The notes under the pieces: model-generated
Databases searched by the model: none
What the model saw: only the letters and a program-made list of their open reading frames with translations
Told to the model about the DNA's origin: nothing
Translations under genes and position numbers: made by a program
Part shown: piece after piece, positions 1 to 7,533 of the stretch
How the letters are laid out: every line of letters begins with the position of its first letter
How positions within the stretch are numbered: position 1 is the stretch's first letter
DNA from: Paenibacillus puerhi
Lineage (GTDB): Bacteria; Bacillota; Bacilli; Paenibacillales; NBRC-103111
NCBI RefSeq assembly: GCF_009846885.1
Contig: NZ_WUWM01000006.1
Location: 1-64,000 of the forward strand
DNA length: 64,000 nt
Reading direction: 5' to 3'

Positions 1-1
1 G

Positions 2-1396
2 CTGCAGCCAAAGGCAAATACCGAGCTTAGCTACCTGGCGGTGATCGACCGGACGGACGAGATCACGCTGACGCAGGTGAACTGGACGGATGTCGATTAT
101 TACGTCTATCCGAAGAAGGAAACGCCGGTCATCGGGGTGCCGATCCAGGGCGAGGCTTGGAAGGGCAGCGACACCGCGATAACCGACCAAGCCGCCGTGA
201 AGAAATGGTCCGAGTCCTTCAAGATCCCGGGGCTTGTCTCGCCGGTACAGTACACGCCTGTGACAATCAACAAGGAATCGACAGCGGAAGGCACCGTGTA
301 CGTCGTGCAGCTGCTGGCCTACAATCCGACGGATAAGCGCGAGAGCGTGCCGGAGTTCAGCCTCGACGGCAAAGGCGGCGGTAAAGTGTTCAGCGGCTCG
401 AGAGTGGAGAAGGACGCGGTGGTGCTGGAGGGGAAAGCTGAGAAGTATATCCATTACGCGATCCCGACGGATCAGGATACCGTCCTGCAAAGCCTGAACC
501 TGCTGACGCCGGAAACGTTCGCAGAGGCCGGCGCGGCCGGCGTCTCCGTGCTGAATTACAAGGTGGGCCGGCTCAATATCCTGCTGCCGGGAGAAGCGCC
601 GGGCACCAGCTTTACGGCCTATACGCTAGGCGCTCCAATCCGCTTCGACGAGCGCAGCCAGCTGATCCATCCGGACTTGTCGGTATCGGTTATCGAATAC
701 TACCTGCACGAGAACACGGAGGACGGCAACAAAAACGTCACGGCTAAGTTCAAATTGACGAACAAGTCGTCGAAGCCGCTCGCAGTACCGGTCTTCCAGG
801 CGGATCTGGTCAGCAAAGACGGCTATGAGTATGCGGGAAGCCGTCAGCAGATCCAGACGGCCTCGGTGCTGCCAAGCTCCTCGCTGACAGTGAGCTATTC
901 CTTCACGCTGCCGGTGTCGGAGAAGGGCGAAGGGTTAGTGCTGAAGGTGCAGGATGCCGTCACGGCAGCGCCTTACAAAACGACGATCGCAGCGGTATCG
1001 ACCGGCTTGCAGGAGGCGAATAAGGACGAGTGGAGCCTGTACCCGTTCACCGTGAAGGTCAAGAACTGGACGCTGAACTCGGATTATGGTCAAGCTACGC
1101 AGTATCAATACGTGTACCGGCTGAAGCTTGATCTGGACATCACCCGGGACGAGCAGGTGCAGCTGGATGCCTCCTTCCCGAACCTGCTGGTCGAGCTGTA
1201 CGATTCCTACGACCGTCTGGTCGGAACCGGCCGCGCAAATCTGTACGGCTCAAGCCGGCTGGTGAACGGGGACAACATCATCTCGCTTACAGGGGCTTCC
1301 GACAACTTGGATGTCCATCATCAGGTTCGGATCTACGAAGTATTCGCAACCCCTACGGGCGAAGCGAAGCGTCTGCTTACGCAGTACAATCAATAG
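2..1396 (+). CDS. 3' part of a beta-rich protein of unknown function (5' end outside window)
   Basis: The frame is open from the first bases of the window. The first possible start, a GTG at 41, has no ribosome binding site, so the gene almost certainly begins upstream and only about 464 C-terminal residues are seen. The sequence is rich in alternating hydrophobic/polar beta-strand patterns and in 'KFKLTNKSSKPL'-like segments, reminiscent of the Ig-like DUF4352 fold that stabilises extracellular proteins of Gram-positives. No catalytic motif, transmembrane segment or sorting signal is visible in this part. I infer an exported or cell-surface protein. The family is not recognised and no function is proposed. 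No clear intrinsic terminator follows the stop; the next promoter-like sequence lies about 20 bases downstream. Confidence 0.7.
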   Translation: MQPKANTELSYLAVIDRTDEITLTQVNWTDVDYYVYPKKETPVIGVPIQGEAWKGSDTAITDQAAVKKWSESFKIPGLVSPVQYTPVTINKESTAEGTVYVVQLLAYNPTDKRESVPEFSLDGKGGGKVFSGSRVEKDAVVLEGKAEKYIHYAIPTDQDTVLQSLNLLTPETFAEAGAAGVSVLNYKVGRLNILLPGEAPGTSFTAYTLGAPIRFDERSQLIHPDLSVSVIEYYLHENTEDGNKNVTAKFKLTNKSSKPLAVPVFQADLVSKDGYEYAGSRQQIQTASVLPSSSLTVSYSFTLPVSEKGEGLVLKVQDAVTAAPYKTTIAAVSTGLQEANKDEWSLYPFTVKVKNWTLNSDYGQATQYQYVYRLKLDLDITRDEQVQLDASFPNLLVELYDSYDRLVGTGRANLYGSSRLVNGDNIISLTGASDNLDVHHQVRIYEVFATPTGEAKRLLTQYNQ

Positions 1397-1417
1397 GCTG
1401 TCATATTCGCAGGCTGC

Positions 1418-1447
1418 TTGTGGCGGAATATAATTTTAGAGTATAAT
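1418..1447 (+). promoter_or_regulatory. Sigma-A-type promoter of the fusB-like leader
   Basis: TTGTGG (1418-1423) and a consensus TATAAT (1442-1447) are separated by 18 bases. A start site near 1454 would give a leader of about 200 nt before the fusB-like gene, containing a short ORF and alternative hairpins. The -35 is only a partial match, so this is a sequence-based guess. Confidence 0.5.
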
Positions 1448-1479
1448 ATTTCTACTTATGAGCAAGGGAGTTGATATAG

Positions 1480-1572
1480 ATGGCAATGATCGATTGCCGG
1501 ATTGGCACGGCCTCATGCAAAGCCTGCTTTAGAGGCGATACTTTGCATGGGCGTATCCAGAAGCACACCTAA
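1480..1572 (+). CDS. Putative 30-residue leader peptide upstream of the fusB-like gene
   Basis: ATG at 1480 is preceded by AAGGGAG with nine bases of spacing, and the frame runs 30 codons to TAA at 1570-1572. The peptide has three cysteines (residues 6, 13, 16) and many basic residues, and no similarity I can name. Its codons cover the first arm (1514-1522) and second arm (1541-1549) of a perfect inverted repeat. A ribosome translating or stalled here would therefore change leader folding. Staphylococcal fusB is reported to be induced by translational attenuation through a leader peptide; a similar role here is inferred from architecture. The ORF could be fortuitous, although the binding site argues against that. 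Confidence 0.5.
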   Translation: MAMIDCRIGTASCKACFRGDTLHGRIQKHT

Positions 1573-1614
1573 TCGCCCAACCGACTATATCGTTTCTAAT
1601 AACATGGCTTTGCA
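1514..1614 (+). promoter_or_regulatory. Alternative-hairpin leader (attenuator-like) of the fusB-like gene
   Basis: Arm A (1514-1524) can pair with arm B (1541-1549) over nine consecutive bases, CATGCAAAG with CTTTGCATG. It can instead pair with arm C (1606-1614) over nine bases, TGCAAAGCC with GGCTTTGCA. The two pairings exclude each other because they use the same arm A bases 1516-1522. Arm C lies about 23 bases before the ribosome binding site AAGGGG (1637-1642) of the fusB-like gene. Three segments that compete for pairing around a short translated ORF are the signature of ribosome-mediated attenuation; the regulatory role is inferred. Confidence 0.55.
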
Positions 1615-1652
1615 CCTTATAGCATGATAAAAAAATAAGGGGCTGAACGCCA

Positions 1653-2306
1653 ATGTGTGTACCATTTATTAGAAACCATCAGTATAACTTAATCAAAAAG
1701 CAAGCCGACTCCCTGCTGCATGCGCTCCGGACGATTGCTGATCCGAAAGTGCTGGGGTCTGTCCGATCTAGTGTGGAGTCCAAGATCCAAGAGCTGTTTC
1801 CGGATGCTGCGGACAGTCAGAGGCAGCTGCTTCAAGGCGTTACTGTGTTGGAGACGGCCGATGACTTTCAGAAGTATCTGAAAGGATTAGAGGCATACCT
1901 GGTAGAATTCCCGGCTGTAACGCCTAAACAGCTCCAGAAGCTGTTTCCCAAGAACAAGAAGCTGAAGCTGCCCGATCTATCGAATGTTGACTTTCGCTAT
2001 GTCACTTATCTGAGCTGGTACGATATAGCTGTCAATAAATTGTTCATGGTTTATTCCGTGAATGGGCAAATGATCGGTATAGAAGGCAGGATTACGCCTA
2101 CCCATAAAAAAGGCTTTTGTTTTCTATGCAATCGGCACGAAGAGCTTGCTATGTTCTCGGCTATATCCAGAAAAAGAACGGCACATGCTTCGCCTGATTA
2201 TTATAAGGCGATAGGAAACTATCTATGTTTGGATAGTGGGAAATGCAACAGAAATATTACGAATATTACCGCATTAGATACCTTTATCGGACATGTGCTT
2301 GGATAA
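1653..2306 (+). CDS. FusB/FusC-family EF-G-binding protein (fusidic-acid-resistance-type)
   Basis: The 217-residue protein matches the FusB/FusC family in length and layout: a helical N-terminal half starting 'FIRNHQYNLIKKQ' and a C-terminal treble-clef zinc finger. The finger ligands are visible as CFLC near residues 155-158 and a CLDSGKC cluster near residues 191-197. Family members bind elongation factor G in the cytoplasm and free it from ribosomes jammed by fusidic acid; chromosomal bacillar copies may simply help translation recover. The ATG at 1653 is supported by AAGGGG ten bases upstream. The long leader with a short ORF suggests induction by ribosome stalling. A strong hairpin terminator follows. 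The family call is confident; actual fusidic acid resistance is not shown. Confidence 0.85.
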   Translation: MCVPFIRNHQYNLIKKQADSLLHALRTIADPKVLGSVRSSVESKIQELFPDAADSQRQLLQGVTVLETADDFQKYLKGLEAYLVEFPAVTPKQLQKLFPKNKKLKLPDLSNVDFRYVTYLSWYDIAVNKLFMVYSVNGQMIGIEGRITPTHKKGFCFLCNRHEELAMFSAISRKRTAHASPDYYKAIGNYLCLDSGKCNRNITNITALDTFIGHVLG

Positions 2307-2317
2307 GCTATAGCGCC

Positions 2318-2360
2318 AAAAAAACCATTGAACCTATGCGAGTAGGCTCAATGGTTTTTC
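2318..2360. terminator. Bidirectional intrinsic terminator between converging genes
   Basis: A stem of CCATTGA with TCAATGG, extended by ACCT/AGGC pairing, is flanked by an A-run on the left and a T-run on the right. It can stop transcription of the fusB-like gene on the plus strand and of the oxidoreductase gene on the minus strand, which converge here. Confidence 0.85.
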
Positions 2361-2404
2361 TATGTTTGGATCGACCGCTCAGCGAAGCCGGATGATTCTC
2401 TGGC

Positions 2405-3466
2405 TCAGCTGCGAGCCAGCTCCTGGCGAACGATCGGTGCCACCCGGGTTCCAAGTAATTCGATGGCACGCAGCACTTCGCGATGCGGCATGGTGCCGAC
2501 ATTGACATGGAGAAAAAAGCGGGTAATTCCCAGATTTTTGCGGAGCAAAAGGATCTTCTCCGCTACATATTCGGGATCGCCCACATACAGGGCTCCGCGC
2601 AGACTGCGGGCGGCATCGAAGGTGGCGCGGCTGTAAGGCTGTCCCCAGCCCCGTTCCCGCCCGATAACGTTCATCTGAGCCTGAGTAGGGGGGAAGAACA
2701 GATCGGCAGCCTGCTCGGACGTATCGGCGACGAATCCGTGCGAATGTGTTGCAATTTCCAGCTTCTCGGGATCGTGTCCGGCGCGTGCGGCAGCCTCCTT
2801 GTACAGCTTGACCAGCGGAGCAAAGCTCTCAGGCATGCCGCCGATAATGGCGAAGGCAATGGGAAGGCCCAGAACTCCGGCTCTAATAGCCGATTGTGGA
2901 TTCCCGCCGCTTGCCATCCAGACCGGCAGCGGCTCTTGGACAGATCGCGGATACACCGGAAGGTCATGGATAGGGGCGCGATGCCGTCCAGACCAGGTCA
3001 CCTTCTCCGCTGCTCGGATGGCGAGCAGGAGGTCGAGCTTTTCTTCGAATAATTCATCATAATCCTCCAAGCTGTATCCGAACAGAGGGAATGATTCAAT
3101 AAATGAACCGCGGCCTGCCATAATCTCGGCCCGGCCATTCGATAGACCGTCAAGCGTGGAGAAGGCTTGATACACACGAACCGGATCGTCCGAGGACAAG
3201 ACGGTAACCGCACTCGTTAATCTTATCCGCTTGGTCATGGCTGCGGCCGCTGCCAATACGACAGCGGGCGATGAGCCTGCATAATCAGCCCGATGATGCT
3301 CCCCGATTCCATACACATCCAGGCCTACCTGATCGGCTAGGACGATCTCCTCAACCGCATGGCGCAGCCGCTCGGCATGGCTGATGACTTCTCCTGTTGC
3401 TGGATCTGCTGTAGTCTCCAGGAAGGTACTGATTCCGATTTCGATCTTGGCAGACTTGTTGGCCAT
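2405..3466 (-). CDS. LLM-class (luciferase-like) flavin-dependent oxidoreductase
   Basis: The 353-residue protein shows the bacterial luciferase-like TIM-barrel pattern: an N-terminal 'GISTF' strand, 'IGEHHR' near residues 55-60, '[20 protein letters not shown]' mid-protein, and '[10 protein letters not shown]' near residue 185. These are typical of FMN- or F420-dependent LLM oxidoreductases, and Gram-positive members without F420 use reduced FMN. The substrate cannot be read. ATG 3466 has AAGGAGGGG at good spacing, and a TTGAGA-17-TAGAAT promoter lies just upstream. The gene diverges from a TetR regulator 210 bases away, a common arrangement in which the regulator controls the enzyme; that link is inferred. 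It ends at a terminator shared with the fusB-like gene. Confidence 0.9.
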   Translation of the reverse strand: MANKSAKIEIGISTFLETTADPATGEVISHAERLRHAVEEIVLADQVGLDVYGIGEHHRADYAGSSPAVVLAAAAAMTKRIRLTSAVTVLSSDDPVRVYQAFSTLDGLSNGRAEIMAGRGSFIESFPLFGYSLEDYDELFEEKLDLLLAIRAAEKVTWSGRHRAPIHDLPVYPRSVQEPLPVWMASGGNPQSAIRAGVLGLPIAFAIIGGMPESFAPLVKLYKEAAARAGHDPEKLEIATHSHGFVADTSEQAADLFFPPTQAQMNVIGRERGWGQPYSRATFDAARSLRGALYVGDPEYVAEKILLLRKNLGITRFFLHVNVGTMPHREVLRAIELLGTRVAPIVRQELARS

Positions 3467-3493
3467 TCTAATAACCCCTCCTTCATTACCTAC

Positions 3494-3522
3494 ATTCTAC
3501 TCATTTTTTTATTGTTTCTCAA
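3494..3522 (-). promoter_or_regulatory. Sigma-A promoter of the LLM oxidoreductase gene
   Basis: On the minus strand TTGAGA (3517-3522) and TAGAAT (3494-3499) are 17 bases apart and lie about 28 bases upstream of the start codon. Confidence 0.65.
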
Positions 3523-3596
3523 CTTTAGTAAGCAAATATTAGGCATATGGGCACTTGATAACAGGCGATATGCTCCTTCGGTCATCGTTCTGGTCA

Positions 3597-3625
3597 TTGC
3601 GAGATGGAGCATCGTGTTGTATACT
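3597..3625 (+). promoter_or_regulatory. Sigma-A promoter of the tetR-family gene
   Basis: TTGCGA (3597-3602) and TATACT (3620-3625) are separated by 17 bases. An imperfect palindrome around TCGTTAAGCGA overlaps and follows the -10, and could be the binding site of the encoded repressor, but the symmetry is weak. Confidence 0.6.
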
Positions 3626-3676
3626 TCGTTAAGCGAGAATCAATAGGAACGGATTCATCATGGAGGCAGCACGAAC

Positions 3677-4246
3677 ATGTCCAAAAACAAACGAAACGAT
3701 ATTCTTGAAGCTGCGCTGCACTTATTTGCCGACAGGGGCTATGATGGCACCACGGTGCCTGCTATTGCTGATGCAGCGCAAGTAGGGGCAGGTACGATTT
3801 ACCGGTATTTCGAAACTAAAGAGGAACTGGTAAACTCCCTATTCCAGGAAAGCGTCCAGCAGTTATCCAATGCCCTGCTGACCGGCGCACCTGCGGATCC
3901 GGGGGCGATTCGCGAGCGTTACGATCATATCTTCAACCAAATGTGTGAGTTTGCTGCATACCGGGGAAGGACGCTTGCCTTTATCGATTCCCATTCGGGG
4001 GCTCCCTTCTTAAATACCGAGAGCCGGGAGTCATTTGATCGGTTTTTGAGCCTGATTCGGGAAGTTCTGGAGGAAGGTAAACGTCTAGGGATCATATGCC
4101 CATTACCGTCCGATGTACTGATTGCTATCGTTTACGGAGCGATGGTCAAGCTATTTAATGTCATGGGGCGGGGAGTAGTCGAACAGACGCCTGAATTATT
4201 CGCCCAAGTTCAGGAATGCTGCTGGAATGCTATTCGTGTTCACTAA
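3677..4246 (+). CDS. TetR/AcrR-family transcriptional regulator
   Basis: The 189-residue protein starts with a classic TetR helix-turn-helix: 'ILEAALHLFADRGYDGTTV' leads into 'GAGTIYRYFETKEELV' (residues about 8-55). The C-terminal part is a variable ligand-binding and dimerisation domain ending near the 'VYGAMVKLFNVMGRG' helix. ATG 3677 is preceded by ATGGAGG. The divergent LLM oxidoreductase is the most likely target; the ligand is unknown. Small size and a single DNA-binding domain are normal for the family. A hairpin terminator follows at 4265. Confidence 0.92.
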   Translation: MSKNKRNDILEAALHLFADRGYDGTTVPAIADAAQVGAGTIYRYFETKEELVNSLFQESVQQLSNALLTGAPADPGAIRERYDHIFNQMCEFAAYRGRTLAFIDSHSGAPFLNTESRESFDRFLSLIREVLEEGKRLGIICPLPSDVLIAIVYGAMVKLFNVMGRGVVEQTPELFAQVQECCWNAIRVH

Positions 4247-4264
4247 GCCTTAATGCACAAAAAG

Positions 4265-4300
4265 GAAAGCTGCCTGGTTAAAGGTAGCTTTCTATTTTTA
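4265..4300 (+). terminator. Intrinsic terminator of the tetR-family gene
   Basis: GAAAGCTGCC and GGTAGCTTTC form a ten-base stem with one mismatch and are followed by TATTTTTA. The stem lies directly after the regulator gene. Confidence 0.8.
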
Positions 4301-4318
4301 TATGAATATACGTTGTAA

Positions 4319-4495
4319 CTAACGTTTGTCGTTTTTTCTATCAAAAAAATAATTGATCAAGAACATTCCACCTAAACCTAAAGGGACAACAGTAATAAAG
4401 TAGTACATGTTTTTTGGAACACCGAGCTTATTACCAAAATAGGTAAGGATAAATAACCATAACGCAAGAGTAATGGTATTTGCCAAAGTTCTCAT
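4319..4495 (-). CDS. Small two-helix membrane protein, 58 residues
   Basis: This minus-strand ORF runs from ATG (4495-4493) to TAG (4321-4319). The protein has two clear hydrophobic segments: residues about 8-20, and about 31-50 with 'FITVVPLGLGGMFLINYFF'. It ends in a charged tail, DRKNDKR. The pattern suggests a hairpin-like integral membrane protein with both ends on the same side. An AGGTGG lies about 12 bases before the start, slightly far. The ATG overlaps the TGA of a short upstream frame (ATGA), suggesting translational coupling to a now frameshifted partner. I do not recognise the family. The amino-acid texture (membrane helices plus positive tail) makes chance unlikely. Confidence 0.65.
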   Translation of the reverse strand: MRTLANTITLALWLFILTYFGNKLGVPKNMYYFITVVPLGLGGMFLINYFFDRKNDKR

Positions 4496-4571
4496 TTAGA
4501 AATCAAGCCACCTATTATTAGAATTAAAGTCCCTAGAGTCAAGTTATGGAGCAATTCTCAAACCGACTCAT
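4492..4571 (-). pseudogene. Possible frameshifted mini-gene upstream of the small membrane protein
   Basis: On the minus strand an ATG at 4571 reads five codons, MSRFE. If one base were restored after codon five, the frame would continue as LLHNLTLGTLILIIGGLISK and stop at a TGA overlapping the next gene's ATG. As it stands the span is 80 bases, one short of 27 codons. This looks like a 26-residue single-helix membrane peptide broken by a one-base deletion. A sequencing error or pure chance are alternatives. Confidence 0.3.
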
Positions 4572-4649
4572 GAATTCCACTGGTTTATTATTCCTGCGTT
4601 GCGGATAACCTATATACAAGTATGCAATTTGGTATAGGGAGGCTTTGGC

Positions 4650-5357
4650 ATGGAACATCTCGTTGTTTTAATCAGAAGTTTTTCGGCCTTTTTAATCCTA
4701 CTGGTCATTGCGAGGGTATTGGGAAAGCAAACCCTCTCCAATATGAACTTCCACGAATTCGTAACGGCCGTCATATTAGGAGCTACGGCAGCTAACTTTG
4801 CATTTAACGAGAAAATAAAGGTTGTTCATCTATTAATAGCCCTGGCTGTCTTTACATTTACTTCTTATGTGTTATCCAAGCTTTTTTTGAAATTCAGAAC
4901 ATTTAAGATGTGGACCGAGGGAACGCCCACCGTTCTCATAGAAGGAGGGCTTATTCTGGAAAATAATTTGAAGAAAAATAATATGACACTGGATTCTTTG
5001 AACCAACAGCTTCGCCAGAGAGACATTTTTAATATAGAGGATGTGGAGTACGCCCTCCTAGAGATTAACGGAAAATTATCTGTTCAAAAGAAAAAGGAAC
5101 TGCAAACCGTGACGTTAAAAGACCTGAAATTGAATGCAGGCAAAGCCATACAGTTCCCAATCGAGCTTGTAATCGACGGGCAGCTTTTGATCGAAAGTTT
5201 AAAGTCCAACCATATTTCCGAATCCTGGCTGATGTCCCAGCTCAAGGTGCGCGGCAAAAAGTTAGAGGACGTATTCTATGCCGTAAAAGGCAGCAATGGC
5301 CAGCTTTATGTGGATGATTATCGGGATAATATTCAGCATCCAATTGATGTAGAATAG
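4650..5357 (+). CDS. DUF421 (YetF-like) membrane protein
   Basis: The 235-residue protein has three N-terminal membrane helices (about residues 5-25, 38-52, 58-78) followed by a soluble region. That region carries 'GTPTVLIEGGLILENNLKKNNMTLDSL' and 'LRQRDIFNIEDVEYALLEINGKLSV', the hallmark of the DUF421/YetF/YrbG family found in bacilli. Length is normal. In Bacillus several paralogues are linked to spore or envelope properties; the molecular function is not established. The ATG at 4650 has GGGAGG seven bases upstream. The gene appears to stand alone between oppositely oriented small ORFs. Confidence 0.9.
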   Translation: MEHLVVLIRSFSAFLILLVIARVLGKQTLSNMNFHEFVTAVILGATAANFAFNEKIKVVHLLIALAVFTFTSYVLSKLFLKFRTFKMWTEGTPTVLIEGGLILENNLKKNNMTLDSLNQQLRQRDIFNIEDVEYALLEINGKLSVQKKKELQTVTLKDLKLNAGKAIQFPIELVIDGQLLIESLKSNHISESWLMSQLKVRGKKLEDVFYAVKGSNGQLYVDDYRDNIQHPIDVE

Positions 5358-5376
5358 CTTTGGTTTCCGCAAACAG

Positions 5377-5496
5377 CTACCTGAGATTCAACGTGATCAG
5401 CTTAGAAATGGCCGCGCTCATCGTTACACTCCCCTTAGGTACAAATTCGACCCGCATATAATATGAATTTCCCCAGTAAGAAGATACTTGATCCAA
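5377..5496 (-). CDS. Putative 39-residue small protein
   Basis: A TTG (5496-5494) is preceded, six bases upstream on the minus strand, by GGGAGGAG (plus positions 5503-5510), an ideal ribosome binding site. The frame runs 39 codons to TAG. The peptide is aromatic near its start (SYWGNSYYMRVEF) and ends 'MSAAISKLITLNLR'; it has no signal peptide or clear membrane helix. The family is not recognised. The frame is closed by a stop eight codons before the TTG, so this is not the tail of a longer ORF. It may be a real small protein or the remnant of a degraded gene. Confidence 0.45.
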   Translation of the reverse strand: MDQVSSYWGNSYYMRVEFVPKGSVTMSAAISKLITLNLR

Positions 5497-5594
5497 GTGT
5501 GTCTCCTCCCAACGTTAGTTAATAGAGTCGAGTTCCAATTGTATCTCAGATACAGCCGCACGGATGGAAGGTGGCAGAACCCCTGCCAGAAAAG

Positions 5595-5628
5595 GAGCCA
5601 AACAGCGTTTTCGTTATGGCTCTTTTTT
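5595..5628 (+). terminator. Orphan intrinsic terminator with a small hairpin upstream
   Basis: GAGCCA (5595-5600) and TGGCTC (5617-5622) form a stem followed by six T. A second hairpin, GGCAG with CTGCC around 5573-5587, lies just before it. The nearest plus-strand gene end is 240 bases upstream and the next start is 137 bases downstream. It may therefore be a late terminator for the DUF421 transcript, or a leader attenuator or riboswitch expression platform for the secreted-protein operon. I could not match the upstream sequence to a known riboswitch class. Confidence 0.6.
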
Positions 5629-5764
5629 AAACGTCGATACGGTCACATCGGAAGCCCCGGCAATCTCTATCAAATATTTACCGTACAAGCGTGTCATATC
5701 CTAATTTTCATGTTACATTTATATAGGTCATTATATCTTACATGCAAAAGGAGAAGTAGGCATC

Positions 5765-7489
5765 TTGAAGAAGAAACATATAGCAGCCCTTTCGTTGCTG
5801 CTGGGGACGCTTGCCGTCGGCTCTTCCGTCTCGGCGGTCGACGTATCGGGCACAACCGTACATATTCAATTCCAGGATCGGCAGTTATCCGCCGAGGTAG
5901 ACAGCAGCGAGATTCCGCTTGGGGCGCCGGCTGAAATTGTGGATGGAAGCTTCTATGTTCCGATCCGCTGGCTTGCCGATCAGCTAGGAATGGAAGCAAT
6001 TTGGCATGAGGGACGCCGGGCAGTCGGACTCACGACAGCTCAGGCTTATTTGGAGTGGGATCTGGAGCGCGGGAAAGCTTCGGTGAACGGTTCTTCGATA
6101 GACTTGGAGGAGGCGGCTATCGTGCGCGATGGGTCGCTGCTGGTCAAGCTCAGCTGGGCAGCCCCCTATATGGGCATCCGGTATGAGTATTTGCCGGGAC
6201 CGAGCAGGGTTGTCTTAACGTATGAAACACCGACGGATTCAGCCTATCGCGAATCGACATACCCCGGGGATACGCAGCCTAATTCGCGTCCTATCACGAT
6301 ATTTGCAACCGACAAGGCTTCTTATCGAATAGGCGAGCCTATCCAGTATATCGATCTTAGCTATGACGCCGATGCCGAAGGCTTGCCGGAATACCGGTGG
6401 ACCGGCAAGGAGGACGCTTTCTTCCGGCCGGGTACCTATGCGGTGACGCTGGAAGCAAGGGATCGGCATGGCAATTGGAGCAGTCCGTACACCCGCCATA
6501 TTCAAGTGTCGGACGAAAGCTACTTGAGCGAAGCCGAGTATCCCTGGTACACAAGTCCAGTGGGAACTCTGATAAAGAGCACATCGGAAGCCTGGAAGGA
6601 TGCTTCAGAGAAGGCCGTTCCGCTGACTTCGCTAGTCACCCGCTCCAGCTACCGTCAGCGGGTAGTCAGCGGTGAGAATCACAGGATTCTAGAGACGGGA
6701 CTGCTGAAGAGGCAAACGGTGAACGGACATGCTCGATTGCTGTCCCATCATAGCAATGGGCTCGGGAAGCCTGTCGAGCTCAAGGTCATCGCCTATAATC
6801 CCTCAACCACGCAAAATCGGACCGTGCGCGTCACCGGAGCGGGGGAGCTTGAGCCGACTCTGCTCCACCGTACACTGGCGAAAGTGGCCGTGACGGACTT
6901 TATGACTCGACAAACGGACGAACCGGCCTTGGATATCGCGCCGGGACAGACGCTCGAGCTGGGCAGCTACAAGCTGGAGCCGGGACAAGGTATGGCAAGC
7001 TTCAAGGATATGACAACAGACGGAACGGTGGAAATCGGATTTGTCGCTGCTATCGAGGGGGAAGCCGGTGCTATTTTCCGCGATCTCTCGAAGCTTGTCT
7101 CCGAGCAGAAGGCGCCCGAGGAAGGGAGCCTGGATTCTGAGGTCCGACTGGATCTTATTACGGACGGGAACAACCTCAAGTCCGTATCTTCTTGGTCCCC
7201 TGAGAAAAAGGCCGCTACTGACTTCGGCTTGGGTCATACCATCCACTATAACGACCCTCGGCCCGTCGCAATCGCGCTGCATGTGAAGGACGGTCATGCC
7301 GATGGGATCGTCAAAGTGGACGGCATCGTCGTTCCGCTGCCGCAAGGAGGCTTGACGGACCAGGATGGCGCGTTCGTCGCTGCGCGGACGACCGGCCTGG
7401 AGTCCTCCGTCCACATCGAGTGGATGGCGGCCCCCGGAAACAGCAGCCCGGTTGAATGGATCATTTATCCTCTGCAGGATAAAAAGTAG
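5765..7489 (+). CDS. Secreted protein with copper-amine-oxidase-like N-terminal domain and PKD-like domain
   Basis: The start is TTG 5765, eleven bases after AAAAGGAG. A signal peptide (K-rich start, then a hydrophobic stretch, likely cut after VSA near residue 24) is followed by an 'stalk' domain of the copper-amine-oxidase N-terminal-like type: 'GSFYVPIRWLADQLGMEAIW' and 'LLVKLSWAAPYMGIRYEY' within residues about 30-150. Next comes a segment with 'IGEPIQYIDLSYDADAE' and 'PGTYAVTLEARDRHGNWSS' (about 180-250), typical of a PKD/Ig fold. The remaining 300 residues are beta-rich and unassigned. These domains are common in Paenibacillus wall and exoproteins and do not imply oxidase activity. The next gene is a diverged tandem paralogue 44 bases downstream, so the two are probably co-transcribed. 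Confidence 0.82.
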   Translation: MKKKHIAALSLLLGTLAVGSSVSAVDVSGTTVHIQFQDRQLSAEVDSSEIPLGAPAEIVDGSFYVPIRWLADQLGMEAIWHEGRRAVGLTTAQAYLEWDLERGKASVNGSSIDLEEAAIVRDGSLLVKLSWAAPYMGIRYEYLPGPSRVVLTYETPTDSAYRESTYPGDTQPNSRPITIFATDKASYRIGEPIQYIDLSYDADAEGLPEYRWTGKEDAFFRPGTYAVTLEARDRHGNWSSPYTRHIQVSDESYLSEAEYPWYTSPVGTLIKSTSEAWKDASEKAVPLTSLVTRSSYRQRVVSGENHRILETGLLKRQTVNGHARLLSHHSNGLGKPVELKVIAYNPSTTQNRTVRVTGAGELEPTLLHRTLAKVAVTDFMTRQTDEPALDIAPGQTLELGSYKLEPGQGMASFKDMTTDGTVEIGFVAAIEGEAGAIFRDLSKLVSEQKAPEEGSLDSEVRLDLITDGNNLKSVSSWSPEKKAATDFGLGHTIHYNDPRPVAIALHVKDGHADGIVKVDGIVVPLPQGGLTDQDGAFVAARTTGLESSVHIEWMAAPGNSSPVEWIIYPLQDKK

Positions 7490-7533
7490 ACTCGGAGAAC
7501 CACGTCAAGCAAAGACAGAAAGGACCTGCTTAC

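Noticed and set aside
5540-5630. Known riboswitch class (c-di-GMP, fluoride, ZTP, T-box and others)
   Set aside because: None of the conserved cores I know could be matched; kept only as an orphan hairpin and terminator.
5488-5934. 148-codon plus-strand frame crossing the intergenic gap
   Set aside because: No ribosome binding site, runs through the terminator hairpin and into the signal-peptide gene in another frame.
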